The notes: generated from the letters alone by a model not told the origin. Positions 32,995 through 41,699 are shown, counted from the first letter of the stretch. The stretch: 64,000 bases of DNA from Opitutaceae bacterium (GCA_016795565.1 JAEUGW010000054.1:1-64000); one strand, 5' to 3'. Numbers and translations: made by a program.

Positions 32995-33747
32995 TCACTT
33001 TTCGCCCGGGCCCGAGCGCTCGATGGCGTGGAAGAGCGCGATCATGTCGGCATCGGCGTGGCCGAGCTGCACGGTATCGCGCAACAACTGGAGCATGCGC
33101 TCGGTGAGCGGAAGGCCGCAGTTGACCGCGGCGGCGGCCGCGCCGGTGCGGCCGAGGCTGTCGAGCACATTGCGGATGGCGCTGTGGGCGGTGAAGTCGC
33201 GGGCGGCGAGCTTGGCCGAGCGGATGCGAACGTTGTCGCTGCCGAGCTGACCGTTGGAGACGACCTCGGCGACCTTGGCGCGGTCGAGGCCGTGGGCGTC
33301 GGCGAAGCGCATCATCTCGGCCAGCGCGGCGACGCTGTTCACGAGCAGGATGTTGGTGGCGAGCTTGGTGAGGGTGCCGTTGGGCACGGGGCCGCAGTCG
33401 ATGGCTTGTTTCGCCAGCGGGGCGAAGAGCGGCGCAACCTCGGCCACGGCGTCCGGTTCGCCGGCGAGCATGGCGATGAGCGCGCCCGCTTCGGCCGGCT
33501 TGCGGCTGCCGGAGACGGGCGCCTCGACAAAGCGCGCCCCGGCGGCGCGGAGCGCCTGCTCGAGCCCGCGCGAATAGTCCGGCGCGACCGTGGCGCAGTT
33601 GACGAACAGCCGGCCGCGCACGGCGGCGAGTGGCGCGGCCTTGGCGGCGGTGCGGTTCCAGACTTGGAGCGCGTGTCCGGCGCGCAGGAGCCGGAGCGCC
33701 ATGACCTCTCCCATGGTGCCGAGGCCAAGGAAACCGATTGGAATCAT
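32995..33747 (-). CDS. 3-hydroxyisobutyrate-dehydrogenase-family protein with internal deletion
   Basis: A 250-residue protein of the beta-hydroxyacid dehydrogenase family: Rossmann motif GFLGLGTMGEVMA, substrate motif APVSGSRKPAEAG, catalytic lysine region NGTLTKLATNILLVN, and C-terminal helical domain. It is about 45 residues short. After AAPLAAVRG (residue ~45) it jumps to RLFVNCATVAP, skipping the fourth and fifth strands of the NAD-binding domain, where family members carry an ADVV...MLP-type motif. The frame is kept. The protein may be inactive, may bind NAD differently, or may have a non-catalytic role. Confidence 0.8.
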   Translation of the reverse strand: MIPIGFLGLGTMGEVMALRLLRAGHALQVWNRTAAKAAPLAAVRGRLFVNCATVAPDYSRGLEQALRAAGARFVEAPVSGSRKPAEAGALIAMLAGEPDAVAEVAPLFAPLAKQAIDCGPVPNGTLTKLATNILLVNSVAALAEMMRFADAHGLDRAKVAEVVSNGQLGSDNVRIRSAKLAARDFTAHSAIRNVLDSLGRTGAAAAAVNCGLPLTERMLQLLRDTVQLGHADADMIALFHAIERSGPGEK

Positions 33748-33884
33748 GCGCGGAGAATCGTCCGTTGAGGCGGCGCGGTCAACGGCGCGCCCGGTTGTGC
33801 CGGTCACTCGCGCGGCCAACTGCCAGCGGGTGGCGCGGGCCAAAGGAGGGTTGCGGGGCGCGGGCGCGTGGCTAGACTGGAGGC

Positions 33885-34274
33885 ATGCTGAAGACCAAGT
33901 CGGTGCACTCCCCGATCGAGAACGCGGATGGCTTGCGGCTCCTCGTCGCGCGTTTCCGCGGCCACGGGCTGCCGGTGGATCGCTACGATGTGTGGCTGGC
34001 CAGCCTGGGGCCAAGCGAGAAGCTGCTGAAGGGATTCCTCGCGGACAAGATCACCTGGGCGGAGTTTTCCAAGCGCTACCGCGCGGAGATGTTTGCCGAC
34101 GCTGCGGGCGACAAGGACAACGCCACGATCAAGAACCACGGCCAGAAGTTCACGGTGCGGCTCATCGCCAAGCTGGCGCAGAGAGAAAACGTCACGCTCC
34201 TCTGCCACTGCGCCGAGGACGCGGCCCAGTGCCACCGGTTCCTGCTGCAGAAGCTGATCGAGCGGGAGGGTTGA
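33885..34274 (+). CDS. DUF488-family protein
   Basis: A 129-residue protein of the DUF488 (YeaO-like) family: N-terminal VHSPIENADGLRLLVARF, then DVWLASLGPSEKLLKGFLAD, and the late cysteine-containing LLCHCAEDAAQCHRFLL. DUF488 proteins have no established enzymatic role. It stands alone between the dehydrogenase homologue (divergent, 137-bp spacer without a gene) and a convergent toxin-antitoxin pair. Confidence 0.8.
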   Translation: MLKTKSVHSPIENADGLRLLVARFRGHGLPVDRYDVWLASLGPSEKLLKGFLADKITWAEFSKRYRAEMFADAAGDKDNATIKNHGQKFTVRLIAKLAQRENVTLLCHCAEDAAQCHRFLLQKLIEREG

Positions 34275-34302
34275 AGCGCATCCCCGCAGTTCGGGACGAA
34301 GA

Positions 34303-34563
34303 TCAGAAGCGTTTGTCGTAGTCGGCGTGAGAGCCGATCCATTCCCAGATGAATTCCTGCCCGGAGAAGCGGCCGATTGCCCGGTAGTGGTCGCCCACCC
34401 GGACTGACCAGTTGGGCTGGCCGATGGACTTGAAGTGCAGCGAAGGATGGAAGGCGTTGGCCTGCCAGAGCCGGTAGTTCTTGCGGGCGGTGGCGCGCAC
34501 CGGCACCGGCAGGGCGTGATAGAGCCGCCAGAATTCTTCGGTGCCGCGACTCGGGATCGTCAC
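34303..34563 (-). CDS. RelE/ParE-like toxin
   Basis: An 86-residue protein with the RelE/ParE superfamily pattern: EEFWRLYHALPVPVRATARK, then FHPSLHFKSIGQPNWSVRVG and HYRAIGRFSGQEFIWEWIG. It overlaps the antitoxin gene upstream by 4 nt. The target (ribosome or gyrase) cannot be told from sequence. Confidence 0.8.
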   Translation of the reverse strand: MTIPSRGTEEFWRLYHALPVPVRATARKNYRLWQANAFHPSLHFKSIGQPNWSVRVGDHYRAIGRFSGQEFIWEWIGSHADYDKRF

Positions 34564-34781
34564 GGCTGATCAAGGACGTGGTCGAGTGGCTTGGTTCGGC
34601 CTGCTTGGTAGGATTGGGCGGCGTCTTCGTTGAGCGCGGCGAATTTGCCCGCCTTGGCGTCGGCCTTCATCCGGCGATCCCAGTCGTCATCGGTCCAGCC
34701 GCAGAGTTCGGCCACCAGCGCGGCGCGCTGCTCCAGCGGAAGCTGCTCAATGGCGGACTTGATCTCGGCGACGGTGCTCAT
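34560..34781 (-). CDS. Antitoxin of RelE/ParE-like pair
   Basis: A 73-residue protein starting with an amphipathic helix (VAEIKSAIEQLPLEQRAALV) and an acidic C-terminal half, as in short addiction-module antitoxins. No clear DNA-binding motif is visible. It is coupled by a 4-nt overlap to the toxin gene. The 92-bp spacer 34782-34873 behind it contains its likely promoter and no other gene. Confidence 0.75.
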   Translation of the reverse strand: MSTVAEIKSAIEQLPLEQRAALVAELCGWTDDDWDRRMKADAKAGKFAALNEDAAQSYQAGRTKPLDHVLDQP

Positions 34782-34873
34782 GCCAAGAAGGACTATTTAA
34801 CCGGCAAAGGAGGCGCGTCAACCCGGGCTTTGGCGGGAAGTAGCCCGCCTCAGGGCGCGGAAGGTGCCCCGCT

Positions 34874-36397
34874 TCATCTGACGAACGCGGACACGAATTC
34901 GTGGACGGGCATGGCCTCCAGCTTCGGGCGATGCGCGAAGAGGTCCATGAGCTGCGCGGCCTTGGCGGCGCCGTAGTGGGCGGTGAAGGCGTCGCGGGCC
35001 TTCTGCTGGAGGACGGGGATGCCCTCGGCGCGACGGCGGCGGTGGCCGATGGGGTAGTGCACCTCGATGCGGGCCGTCTTCGTGCCGTCCTTGAAGAAGA
35101 CTTGGATGGCGTTGGCGATGGAGCGTTTCTCGGGGTCGAGGTAGTCCTTCGAGTAGGACTTGTCCTCGGTGACCTTCATCTTCGCACGGAGGGCATCAAT
35201 GCGCGGGTCGGCGGCGGTCTTGTCCTCGTAGTGGTCGGCGGTGAGCTCGCCGAAGATGAGGCCGATGGCGGCCATGTATTGGAGGCAGTGGTCGCGGTCG
35301 GCCGGGTTGTTGAGCGGGCCGGTCTTGTCGATGATGCGGATGGCCGACTCGTGTGTGGTCATCTCGACGCGCTCGATGGCGTCGAGGCGGTCCTTCACAT
35401 TTGAGTGGAGTTGCAGCGCGCACTCGACGGCGGTCTGCGCGTGGAATTCCGCGGGGAAGGAGATCTTGAAGAGCACCTGCTCCATCACGTAGCTGCCGAG
35501 CGGGCGCGCGAGCTTCACGGCGTTGCCCTTGAAGGAGACATCTTGGAAGCCCCAGGTCTTGGCGGTGAGGACGGACGGGTAGCCCATCTCGCCGGTCATG
35601 GCGATGAGCGCGAGGCGCACGGCGCGGCTGGTGGCGTCGCCGGCGGCCCAGGACTTGCGCGAGCCGGTGTTGGGCGCGTGGCGGTAGGTGCGGAGCGCGG
35701 AACCGTCGAGCCAGGCGTGCGAGAGGGCGTTGATGAGCTGGTCGCGCGTGCCGCCGAGCATGACGGTGGTGACGGCGGTCGAGGCCAGGCGGACGAGGAT
35801 GACGTGGTCGAGGCCGACGCGGTTGAAGGAGTTCTCCAGCGCCAGCACGCCCTGGATCTCGTGGGCCTTGATCATGGCGGTGAGAACGTCCTTCACCGTG
35901 AGAGCGGAGTGGCTGGGGCGGGTGGCGGCGCCGGGAGCGAATACCTGCTCGAAGCCGTAGGCGGTCAGGGGTGTGTGGAAGGCCGAGGGCGTGAGGCCGG
36001 CGGCTTGATGCCGCGAGAGCCAGTCGGCGGTGGCGAGGATGGCGCCGAGGTTGTCGGAGGGGTGGCCCCATTCGGCGGCGAGCCAGGTGTCGTTGAAGTC
36101 GAGCCAGCGGACGATGGTGCCGAGGTTAAAGGCGGCCTGCACGGGATCGAGTTCGTGGCTGGTGCCCGGGACGCGCGCGCCATGCTTGATCGTGGTGCCG
36201 GGGACGACGGGGCCGAGGAGCTTGGTGCAGGCCGGATAGGCGAGGGCCATGATGCCGCAGGCGAGCGTGTCGGCGAGGCACCAGCGGGCGGTGTCGTAGG
36301 CCTCGTCGCTCGTGATCTTCGCGTTGAGCGCGTAGTCGGCGAGGTCGGTAAGAAGCTGGTCGGGGGCGGGGCGGACGTTGGAGATGGGGGAGGACAT
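34874..36397 (-). CDS. prpD: 2-methylcitrate dehydratase (MmgE/PrpD family)
   Basis: A 507-residue PrpD-type enzyme with N-terminal [18 protein letters not shown], the [20 protein letters not shown] region near residue 110 that includes conserved acidic and His residues, then [18 protein letters not shown] and [15 protein letters not shown]. Length matches PrpD rather than shorter MmgE paralogues. It dehydrates 2-methylcitrate to 2-methyl-cis-aconitate. It follows prpC and prpB in the same direction, so a prpB-prpC-prpD operon is likely. I use the ATG at 36397; the upstream open frame is the palindromic spacer. Confidence 0.92.
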   Translation of the reverse strand: MSSPISNVRPAPDQLLTDLADYALNAKITSDEAYDTARWCLADTLACGIMALAYPACTKLLGPVVPGTTIKHGARVPGTSHELDPVQAAFNLGTIVRWLDFNDTWLAAEWGHPSDNLGAILATADWLSRHQAAGLTPSAFHTPLTAYGFEQVFAPGAATRPSHSALTVKDVLTAMIKAHEIQGVLALENSFNRVGLDHVILVRLASTAVTTVMLGGTRDQLINALSHAWLDGSALRTYRHAPNTGSRKSWAAGDATSRAVRLALIAMTGEMGYPSVLTAKTWGFQDVSFKGNAVKLARPLGSYVMEQVLFKISFPAEFHAQTAVECALQLHSNVKDRLDAIERVEMTTHESAIRIIDKTGPLNNPADRDHCLQYMAAIGLIFGELTADHYEDKTAADPRIDALRAKMKVTEDKSYSKDYLDPEKRSIANAIQVFFKDGTKTARIEVHYPIGHRRRRAEGIPVLQQKARDAFTAHYGAAKAAQLMDLFAHRPKLEAMPVHEFVSAFVR

Positions 36398-36401
36398 GCG
36401 T

Positions 36402-36480
36402 GTAATCGTTCTCGTTCTCTTACTCGTAATCATTCTCCCGGCTTGAGAACGAGAAAGATTACGAGAACGAGAAAGAGTTA
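36402..36480. repeat. Imperfect inverted repeat rich in gtaatc/ctcgttctc, prpC-prpD spacer
   Basis: Left half carries taatcgttctcgttctc and right half its imperfect inverse (gagaacgagaaag, ctcgttctcgtaat on the other strand). The 79 bp fill the whole prpC-prpD spacer and are much more AT-rich than their surroundings. It may form a cruciform or an mRNA hairpin between the two genes. Confidence 0.8.
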
Positions 36481-36488
36481 CCGGCGAA

Positions 36489-37658
36489 TTAGCTCCTTTG
36501 GGCGAGCGGCGGGAACGGCCGGTGGTCGGGGCCGGTGTAGTTGGCGCCGGGGCGGATGATTTTGCCGTCGATGCGCTGCTCGATGACGTGGGCGGCCCAG
36601 CCGGCGGTGCGGGCCATGACAAAGAGCGGCGTGAACATCGCGGTCGGCACGCCCATCTCGTGGTAGGCCACGGCGCTGAACCAGTCGAGGTTGGGAAACA
36701 TCTTCTTCTCGGTCCACATGAGCGTCTCGATACGCTCGGCGATGGCGAAGAGGTTCAGATTGCCGGTCTCGGTGCAGAGCTGGCGGGCGATTTCCTTGAT
36801 GATGGCGTTGCGCGGGTCGGAGACGGTGTAAACCGGATGGCCGAAGCCGATGACGATTTCCTTGCGGCCGATGCGCTCGCGGATGTCGGCCTCGGCCTGG
36901 TCGGGAGAGGCGTAGCGCTGCTGGATCTCGTAGGCGACCTCGTTGGCGCCGCCGTGCTTCGGTCCGCGGAGCGCCCCGATGGCGCCGGTGATGGCAGAGT
37001 GGAAATCGGTCGCCGTGCCGGCGATGACGCGGGCGGTGAAGGTGGAGGCGTTGAACTCGTGCTCGGCGTAGAGGATGAGCGAGCGGTCGAGCGCGCGGAC
37101 GTGCGAGCCGGTCGGCGGGCGCTGGTGCAGCAGGTGCAGGAAATGCGCGGCGATGGAGTCGTCGGCCGTGTCCACGATGATACGCCTGCCCGACGCGGCG
37201 AAGTGGTGCCAGTAGAGCAGCATCGAGGGGAAACACGCCAGCAGGCGGTCGGCGAGGTCGCGTGCGCCCGGTGCGGAGGCGGCGCCGGCCCCGGCGAGCG
37301 GCAGCTTTTCCTGCTCAAGGTTGCCCAGCATGGAGCAGCCGGTGCGCAGGACATCCATTGGGTGAGGGTAGGCCGGGATTTGTTCGAGCACGGTGCGCAA
37401 CGGCCCCGGCAGGCCGCGGAGTTTCTTCAATTTCTCGCGGTAGGCGGCGAGTTCAGCGGCGTTGGGCAGGTGCTCGTGGACGAGCAGGTGGGCGACCTCC
37501 TCGTAGGTGGCGTGCGCGGCGATCTCGGCGATGTCGTAGCCGCGGTAATGCAGATCGTTGCCCGTGTGGCCGACGGTGCAGACGGCGGTATTGCCCGCGA
37601 CGACGCCGGACAGCGCGACGGATTTCTTGGCCTTGGGGGCGGGAGTGTCGGAGGACAT
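36489..37658 (-). CDS. prpC: 2-methylcitrate synthase (citrate synthase family)
   Basis: A 389-residue short-type citrate synthase fold: [20 protein letters not shown], active-site [15 protein letters not shown] (His), [15 protein letters not shown] (His) and [16 protein letters not shown] (Asp/Arg side region). The short length and the prpB/prpD neighbours point to condensation of propionyl-CoA with oxaloacetate rather than general citrate synthesis; cross-activity with acetyl-CoA is common. The start at 37658 precedes a lysine-rich [13 protein letters not shown] tail. Confidence 0.92.
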   Translation of the reverse strand: MSSDTPAPKAKKSVALSGVVAGNTAVCTVGHTGNDLHYRGYDIAEIAAHATYEEVAHLLVHEHLPNAAELAAYREKLKKLRGLPGPLRTVLEQIPAYPHPMDVLRTGCSMLGNLEQEKLPLAGAGAASAPGARDLADRLLACFPSMLLYWHHFAASGRRIIVDTADDSIAAHFLHLLHQRPPTGSHVRALDRSLILYAEHEFNASTFTARVIAGTATDFHSAITGAIGALRGPKHGGANEVAYEIQQRYASPDQAEADIRERIGRKEIVIGFGHPVYTVSDPRNAIIKEIARQLCTETGNLNLFAIAERIETLMWTEKKMFPNLDWFSAVAYHEMGVPTAMFTPLFVMARTAGWAAHVIEQRIDGKIIRPGANYTGPDHRPFPPLAQRS

Positions 37659-37666
37659 CGGATTTG

Positions 37667-37736
37667 GACAGAATTAGCAGAATGAATCGAATGGCTTTGG
37701 TTCGAACTGACTAAATCTGATTCTGTTCATTCTGTC
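37667..37736. repeat. Inverted repeat in the prpB-prpC spacer
   Basis: gacagaattagcagaatg (37667-37684) and gattctgttcattctgtc (37719-37736) are inverse of each other with three mismatches, around a 34-bp loop. It is AT-rich relative to the flanks and distinct from families A-C. It may be an intercistronic hairpin. Confidence 0.75.
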
Positions 37737-37752
37737 GAAGGCAGTTCGGTAT

Positions 37753-38583
37753 CTAACGAGGCGGTTGATAGCCGAGGATGTCGTAGAGGTCGGCGCGGGT
37801 CTGCATCCGGCCGGTGACGTTCTTTTGCGTGCCGTCATTCCGGATGGCGGCGTATATCTCGCGCGAGGCTGCGGCGGCGGCACGCGAGGCGGAGAGCGGA
37901 TAAAGGATCATCGCCACGCCGGTCGCGCGGAGCTCCTCGACGGTGAAATACGGCGTCTGGCCGAACTCGGTCAGGTTGGCGAGGACGGGAACCTTGACGC
38001 CAGCGGCGAAGGCGCGGAAGTCGTCGAGCGAGCGCAGTGCCTCGGCGAAGATCATGTCGGCGCCGGCGGCGACGTAGGCCTGGGCGCGCGCGATGGCGGC
38101 GGGCACGCCCTCGTTGGCGGCGGCGTCGGTGCGGGCCATGACGACGAAGTCGCGATCTGGTTTGCCCGCGACGGCGGCCTTCACGCGCGCGACCATCTCG
38201 GCCGTGGGCACCAGGTGCTTGCCCGGCAGGTGGCCGCAAAGCTTGGCGGGCACCTGGTCCTCGAGATGCACGGCGGCGACGCCGGCCCCGGCCATCTCGC
38301 GCACGGCGCGGCCCGGATCGTCCCACCCGGTGTCGATGTCCACGAGCAGCGGCAGGTCCACGCGCTGCGCGATGCGGCGGGCGTCGATCAATACGTCGGC
38401 GAGTTCGGTTTTGCCGGTGTCGGGCCAGCCGTGGCTGTGGTTGGCGACGCCGGCGCCGGAAAGGTAGAGCGCGCGGAAGCCGGCGTGCTGGGCGAGGAGG
38501 GCGGCGTAGGCGTTGAGAGCGCCGGCAATCTGGAGCGGGCGTTCGGCCTGCACGGCTGCGCGGAATTTTTGGCCGGGGGTCAT
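37753..38583 (-). CDS. prpB: Methylisocitrate lyase
   Basis: A 276-residue isocitrate-lyase superfamily enzyme: YLSGAGVANHSHGWPD, metal-binding VDIDTGWDDP and VHLEDQVPAKLCGHLPGK, whose KxCGH holds the catalytic Cys, followed by VMARTDAAANEG and LANLTEFGQTPYFT. It splits 2-methylisocitrate to pyruvate and succinate. It is the first gene of the likely prpBCD operon; its promoter should lie in the 149-bp divergent spacer 38584-38732. Confidence 0.95.
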   Translation of the reverse strand: MTPGQKFRAAVQAERPLQIAGALNAYAALLAQHAGFRALYLSGAGVANHSHGWPDTGKTELADVLIDARRIAQRVDLPLLVDIDTGWDDPGRAVREMAGAGVAAVHLEDQVPAKLCGHLPGKHLVPTAEMVARVKAAVAGKPDRDFVVMARTDAAANEGVPAAIARAQAYVAAGADMIFAEALRSLDDFRAFAAGVKVPVLANLTEFGQTPYFTVEELRATGVAMILYPLSASRAAAAASREIYAAIRNDGTQKNVTGRMQTRADLYDILGYQPPR

Positions 38584-38732
38584 GGCAAGGGGTGGGGAAG
38601 GATGACAGCTAGGATTAGGATCGGTGCAATGTCGAGAGCCCCGCCGTCATCGCGCACCGCCTTCGGCACAGTGCCGCGGTGATCTCCTGCTGGTGACTTG
38701 ATATTGCCGGTGGGCCGGCCCATCGTCGGACG

Positions 38733-39851
38733 ATGACGATGCTTTCGCCCCGCCGCTGGAAACCTTGCGCCGCCGCCGTCCGGTTGTCCGTGGCGCTGGT
38801 GGGCGGGGCGGCGTTGGTGTCGGTCGTTGCGCAATCCGTGCTGCCGACGGTGGAAGATCGGACGCGGCCAAACGGACCGGTGCCGCGCGGCATGGTGTGG
38901 ATACCGGGCGGAGAGTTCAGCATGGGCACAACCGATCCGACCCGGGAGATTTGCGGCGGGCCTGACACCATGGAGGATGCCCGTCCGATTCATCGGGTGC
39001 GGGTGGATGGGTTCTGGATGGATGCGACGGAGGTGACCAACGAGGAATTTGCACGTTTCGTGGCGGCGACGGGTTATGTGACCTGCGCCGAGCGCAGGGT
39101 GCGGGCGGAAGATTATCCGGGCGTGCCGGCGGACAAACTGGTGGCCGGCTCGGTGGTCTTCACGCCGCCAGGTGCGCCGGTGCCCCTGTCCGATGCCCTC
39201 GCCTGGTGGAGCTATGTGCCCGGGGCGGACTGGCGCCACCCGGAAGGGCCGGCGAGCAGTCTGGCGGGACGGGAAAAGCATCCCGTGGTGCATGTCGCCT
39301 ACGAGGACGCGGAAGCTTATGCGCGGTGGGCGGGCAAGCGGCTGCCGACCGAGGCGGAGTGGGAATTTGCCGCCCGGGGCGGTCGTGCCGGGGAACGCTA
39401 CACCTGGGGCAATGACTTGCAGCCGGACGGGCGTTGGATGGCCAATATCTGGGAGGGAGCTTTCCCGCACCACAACACCGGAGCGGACGGTTTCATGCGC
39501 ACGGCGCCGGTGGGGCAGTATGATCCCAATCCTTACGGTCTGGCTGACATGGCGGGCAACGTTTGGGAGTGGTGCAGCGACTGGTATCGGCCGGATGCCT
39601 ATGCGCTCGACGTGAAGGCGGCCGGCGGCGGGGTGGTGCGAAATCCGCCGGGACCGGCACGCGAGGCGAGCTTTGATCCCCAGGAGCCGGGGCAGCCGAA
39701 ACGGGTGCAACGGGGAGGCTCCTTTTTGTGCACGGACCAGTATTGCACCCGCTACCTGCTGGGCTCGCGCGGCAAGGGCGCGATCGACACGGGAAGCAAC
39801 CATCTCGGATTCCGCTGCGTGGCTGATGCGGCAGCGGCAGAGCGTCGCTGA
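38733..39851 (+). CDS. Formylglycine-generating enzyme (SUMF1 family) with catalytic cysteines
   Basis: A 372-residue exported or membrane-anchored protein: hydrophobic segment about 16-34, then the SUMF1/C-type-lectin-like fold (VWIPGGEFSMGT, MDATEVTNEEFARFV, LPTEAEWEFAARGG, DMAGNVWEWCSDWY, SNHLGFRCVAD). Cys333 and Cys338 in GGSFLCTDQYC occupy the positions of the copper-binding Cys336/Cys341 pair of human FGE, so genuine sulfatase-maturation activity is plausible; many homologues lack this pair. No sulfatase is in the window. Its periplasmic address would mean acting on exported sulfatases. Confidence 0.85.
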   Translation: MTMLSPRRWKPCAAAVRLSVALVGGAALVSVVAQSVLPTVEDRTRPNGPVPRGMVWIPGGEFSMGTTDPTREICGGPDTMEDARPIHRVRVDGFWMDATEVTNEEFARFVAATGYVTCAERRVRAEDYPGVPADKLVAGSVVFTPPGAPVPLSDALAWWSYVPGADWRHPEGPASSLAGREKHPVVHVAYEDAEAYARWAGKRLPTEAEWEFAARGGRAGERYTWGNDLQPDGRWMANIWEGAFPHHNTGADGFMRTAPVGQYDPNPYGLADMAGNVWEWCSDWYRPDAYALDVKAAGGGVVRNPPGPAREASFDPQEPGQPKRVQRGGSFLCTDQYCTRYLLGSRGKGAIDTGSNHLGFRCVADAAAAERR

Positions 39852-39921
39852 AAGCGGGACGACCGTCCGGCGGCTCTCCTCGGCTCCCGCCCAACGACCC
39901 GCCGCGAGCGCTTCCGCCGTT

Positions 39922-40007
39922 TGGTGCCCGGGGTGGGGCTCGAACCCACACTTCCTTACGGAAAAGGGATTTTAAGTCCCTAGCGTCTGCCATTCCGCCA
40001 CCCGGGC
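39922..40007 (-). tRNA. tRNA-Leu (anticodon TAA)
   Basis: On the minus strand an 86-nt sequence begins gcccggg and ends cccgggca plus encoded CCA. The acceptor stem pairs fully. The anticodon stem AGGGA/TCCCT encloses loop CTTAAAA with anticodon TAA, a long variable arm follows (class II), and the T loop reads gttcgagcc. This identifies tRNA-Leu(UAA). Confidence 0.95.
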
Positions 40008-40118
40008 AAGGTTTGGGATTGCCGAATCAGGATTGCGGAATGAAGTGACCCCCGTGGCAAGAGAGTTCCCATCGCTGGTTTTCCGGCCGGGCCGTCGCGG
40101 CCCCGGCGGTGCGCGCCC

Positions 40119-40697
40119 ATGAAGATCGGTTTCCTGGGCGGCAGTTTCGACCCGGTGCATTTCGGGCACCTCATCGCGGCGCAGGATGTGCTGGAGCAAT
40201 TCCACCTCGACCGGCTGCTGCTGGTGCCGGCGGCGCAGGCTCCGCTGAAGCCGAAGGACGTCCAATCCACCGTCGAGGACCGGCTGGCGATGCTTCAGGC
40301 CGCGACCGAGTGGGACCGGCGGCTGGAGATATCCGACCACGAGCTGCGGAAGGGCGGCATCAGCTACACGGTGGACTCGGTGCGGCATTTCCGGAAGCAA
40401 TTCCCGCAGGACGAGCTGTTCTGGATCATCGGCGGCGACCAGCTGCCGCAGCTGCACAAATGGAAGGAGATTGGCGAGCTGGTGAAGCTCATTGAGTTCA
40501 TCTATCTGGAACGGCCCAAGCATCCGACCAAGCCGCACGTCGAGATCGACGGCTTGCGCCTGCACCGCTGCGACGGGCACCTGATTGAAATCAGTTCCAG
40601 CGAGCTGCGGGAGCGGGTGCTGGCCGGCCGGTCGCTGCATTATTTCTGCCCGCAGAAAGTTATCGCCTATATCGAGGACAGAAAACTGTATCGTTGA
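40119..40697 (+). CDS. nadD: Nicotinate-nucleotide adenylyltransferase
   Basis: A 192-residue HxGH-type nucleotidyltransferase: N-terminal GFLGGSFDPVHFGHL with the HFGH motif, middle WIIGGDQLPQLHKWKE, and C-terminal ISSSELRERVLAG carrying the SxxxxR/T-like motif. It adenylates nicotinate mononucleotide in NAD synthesis. It is paired with rsfS, an arrangement conserved in many bacteria. The promoter should be in the 111-bp spacer after the divergent tRNA gene. Confidence 0.95.
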   Translation: MKIGFLGGSFDPVHFGHLIAAQDVLEQFHLDRLLLVPAAQAPLKPKDVQSTVEDRLAMLQAATEWDRRLEISDHELRKGGISYTVDSVRHFRKQFPQDELFWIIGGDQLPQLHKWKEIGELVKLIEFIYLERPKHPTKPHVEIDGLRLHRCDGHLIEISSSELRERVLAGRSLHYFCPQKVIAYIEDRKLYR

Positions 40698-40702
40698 TCC
40701 CG

Positions 40703-41143
40703 ATGAAAGCCAAAGCCGCCAAGAAACCAACCAAAGCCGCCGCCAAACCGAAGCCCCGCGCCAAGCGGACAACGGTCGCGCCGGCCAAACCGGTGGAGAA
40801 ACTCCTCCGGCAACTCGTGCAGGCCTTGGACGCCAAGAAGGCGGAGGATCTCCGCGTGTTGGAGGTGGGCCGTCTCTCCAGCATCACGGATTATCTGGTT
40901 CTGGCGACCGGCAGCTCGGAGCCGCACCTGCGCGCCCTGAGAATCGAAATCGAGCGCGTGTTGGATGAACAGAAAACCAGGATTTTGTCCGTGGACACCA
41001 CGCAAGGCAGCGGCTGGACCGTGGTGGATGCGTTTGAGGTGATGGTGCATCTTTTCACGCCGGAGAATCGCAATAAATACCGGCTGGAGCTGCTCTGGCG
41101 GGATGCGACCGAGGTGCCACTGGCGAAGTTCGTGAAGCCGTAA
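40703..41143 (+). CDS. rsfS: Ribosomal silencing factor RsfS with basic N-terminal tail
   Basis: A 146-residue protein. The first ~35 residues are a Lys/Ala/Pro-rich tail (KAKAAKKPTKAAAKPKPR). The rest is the RsfS/Iojap domain (LEVGRLSSITDYLVLATGSS, LSVDTTQGSGWTVVDA, MVHLFTPENRNKYRLELLW). RsfS binds L14 and blocks subunit joining in starvation. A TTG at 40694 overlapping the nadD stop is an alternative start; the ATG at 40703 is 5 bp after it. The basic tail is longer than usual for the family. Confidence 0.93.
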   Translation: MKAKAAKKPTKAAAKPKPRAKRTTVAPAKPVEKLLRQLVQALDAKKAEDLRVLEVGRLSSITDYLVLATGSSEPHLRALRIEIERVLDEQKTRILSVDTTQGSGWTVVDAFEVMVHLFTPENRNKYRLELLWRDATEVPLAKFVKP

Positions 41144-41234
41144 TGCCGGGTAATTGGGCCGGCGGCGGCCCCGGTTGTTTGCGGGCAATGTATTTCGCCC
41201 GCTTTGTTCGCCGCGCCAGTAATTCCTTGGCGCG

Positions 41235-41250
41235 GGGCAATATATGTGCA
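41235..41250 (+). promoter_or_regulatory. Probable sigma-54 promoter for the first pilin gene
   Basis: gggcaatatatgtgca matches the -24/-12 consensus: GG and GC are separated by exactly 10 bp, with GGCA upstream and TGCA downstream. It lies 43 bp before the pilin start codon. Sigma-54 with PilR commonly drives pilA. No similar site was found before the second pilin gene. Confidence 0.6.
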
Positions 41251-41292
41251 GGATGTCTCCAGAAGGATCAGTAACCCCAAAACTTCATCCCT

Positions 41293-41640
41293 ATGAATAC
41301 ACGTTCCGCCAAGGGCTTCACGCTCGTTGAAATCATGATCGTCGTGGTCATCATCGGCCTCCTGGCCGCGATGGCCATTCCCGCGTTCCAGAAGGTCCGC
41401 CAGTCCTCGCAGGACAAAGCGGTGTTGAACAACGCCCGCCAGCTGTCGGCGGCCGCTGATCAATACTTCCTGGAAAACGGTGTCTCCTCCGTCGTGATCG
41501 ACGGCCTCGTGGGTGCCACCAACTACGTCAAGGCCGTCAACACGGTCGCTGGCGAGACCTATCCCCCGGCTTACACGCAGGGTATCACGATCACCGTCAG
41601 CGGCATCGCTGGCGCGCGCACCGTGACCTACGCTCCGTAA
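41293..41640 (+). CDS. Type IV-like prepilin, copy 1
   Basis: A 115-residue prepilin: an 8-residue positive leader ending in Gly, then the class III/type IVa N-methylation motif FTLVEIMIVVVIIGLLAAMAI, with Glu at position +5, and a small beta-rich C-terminal domain without a cysteine pair. Peptidase cleavage would follow Gly8. Copy 2 at 41805 is nearly identical. A sigma-54 promoter lies upstream and a strong terminator follows. It may be the major pilin or a type II secretion pseudopilin; the small size leaves both open. Confidence 0.9.
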   Translation: MNTRSAKGFTLVEIMIVVVIIGLLAAMAIPAFQKVRQSSQDKAVLNNARQLSAAADQYFLENGVSSVVIDGLVGATNYVKAVNTVAGETYPPAYTQGITITVSGIAGARTVTYAP

Positions 41641-41668
41641 GATTCTGCTTCACAACAGTTAATGATAA

Positions 41669-41699
41669 AAAGCCCTTCCGGTATCCGGGAGGGCTTTAC
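41669..41699 (+). terminator. Terminator after pilin copy 1
   Basis: aaagccctt-ccgg pairs with ccgg-gagggcttt around a tat loop, 30 bp after the stop. The A/T-rich ends suit both strands. It separates the two pilin genes into distinct transcripts unless read through. Confidence 0.85.
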
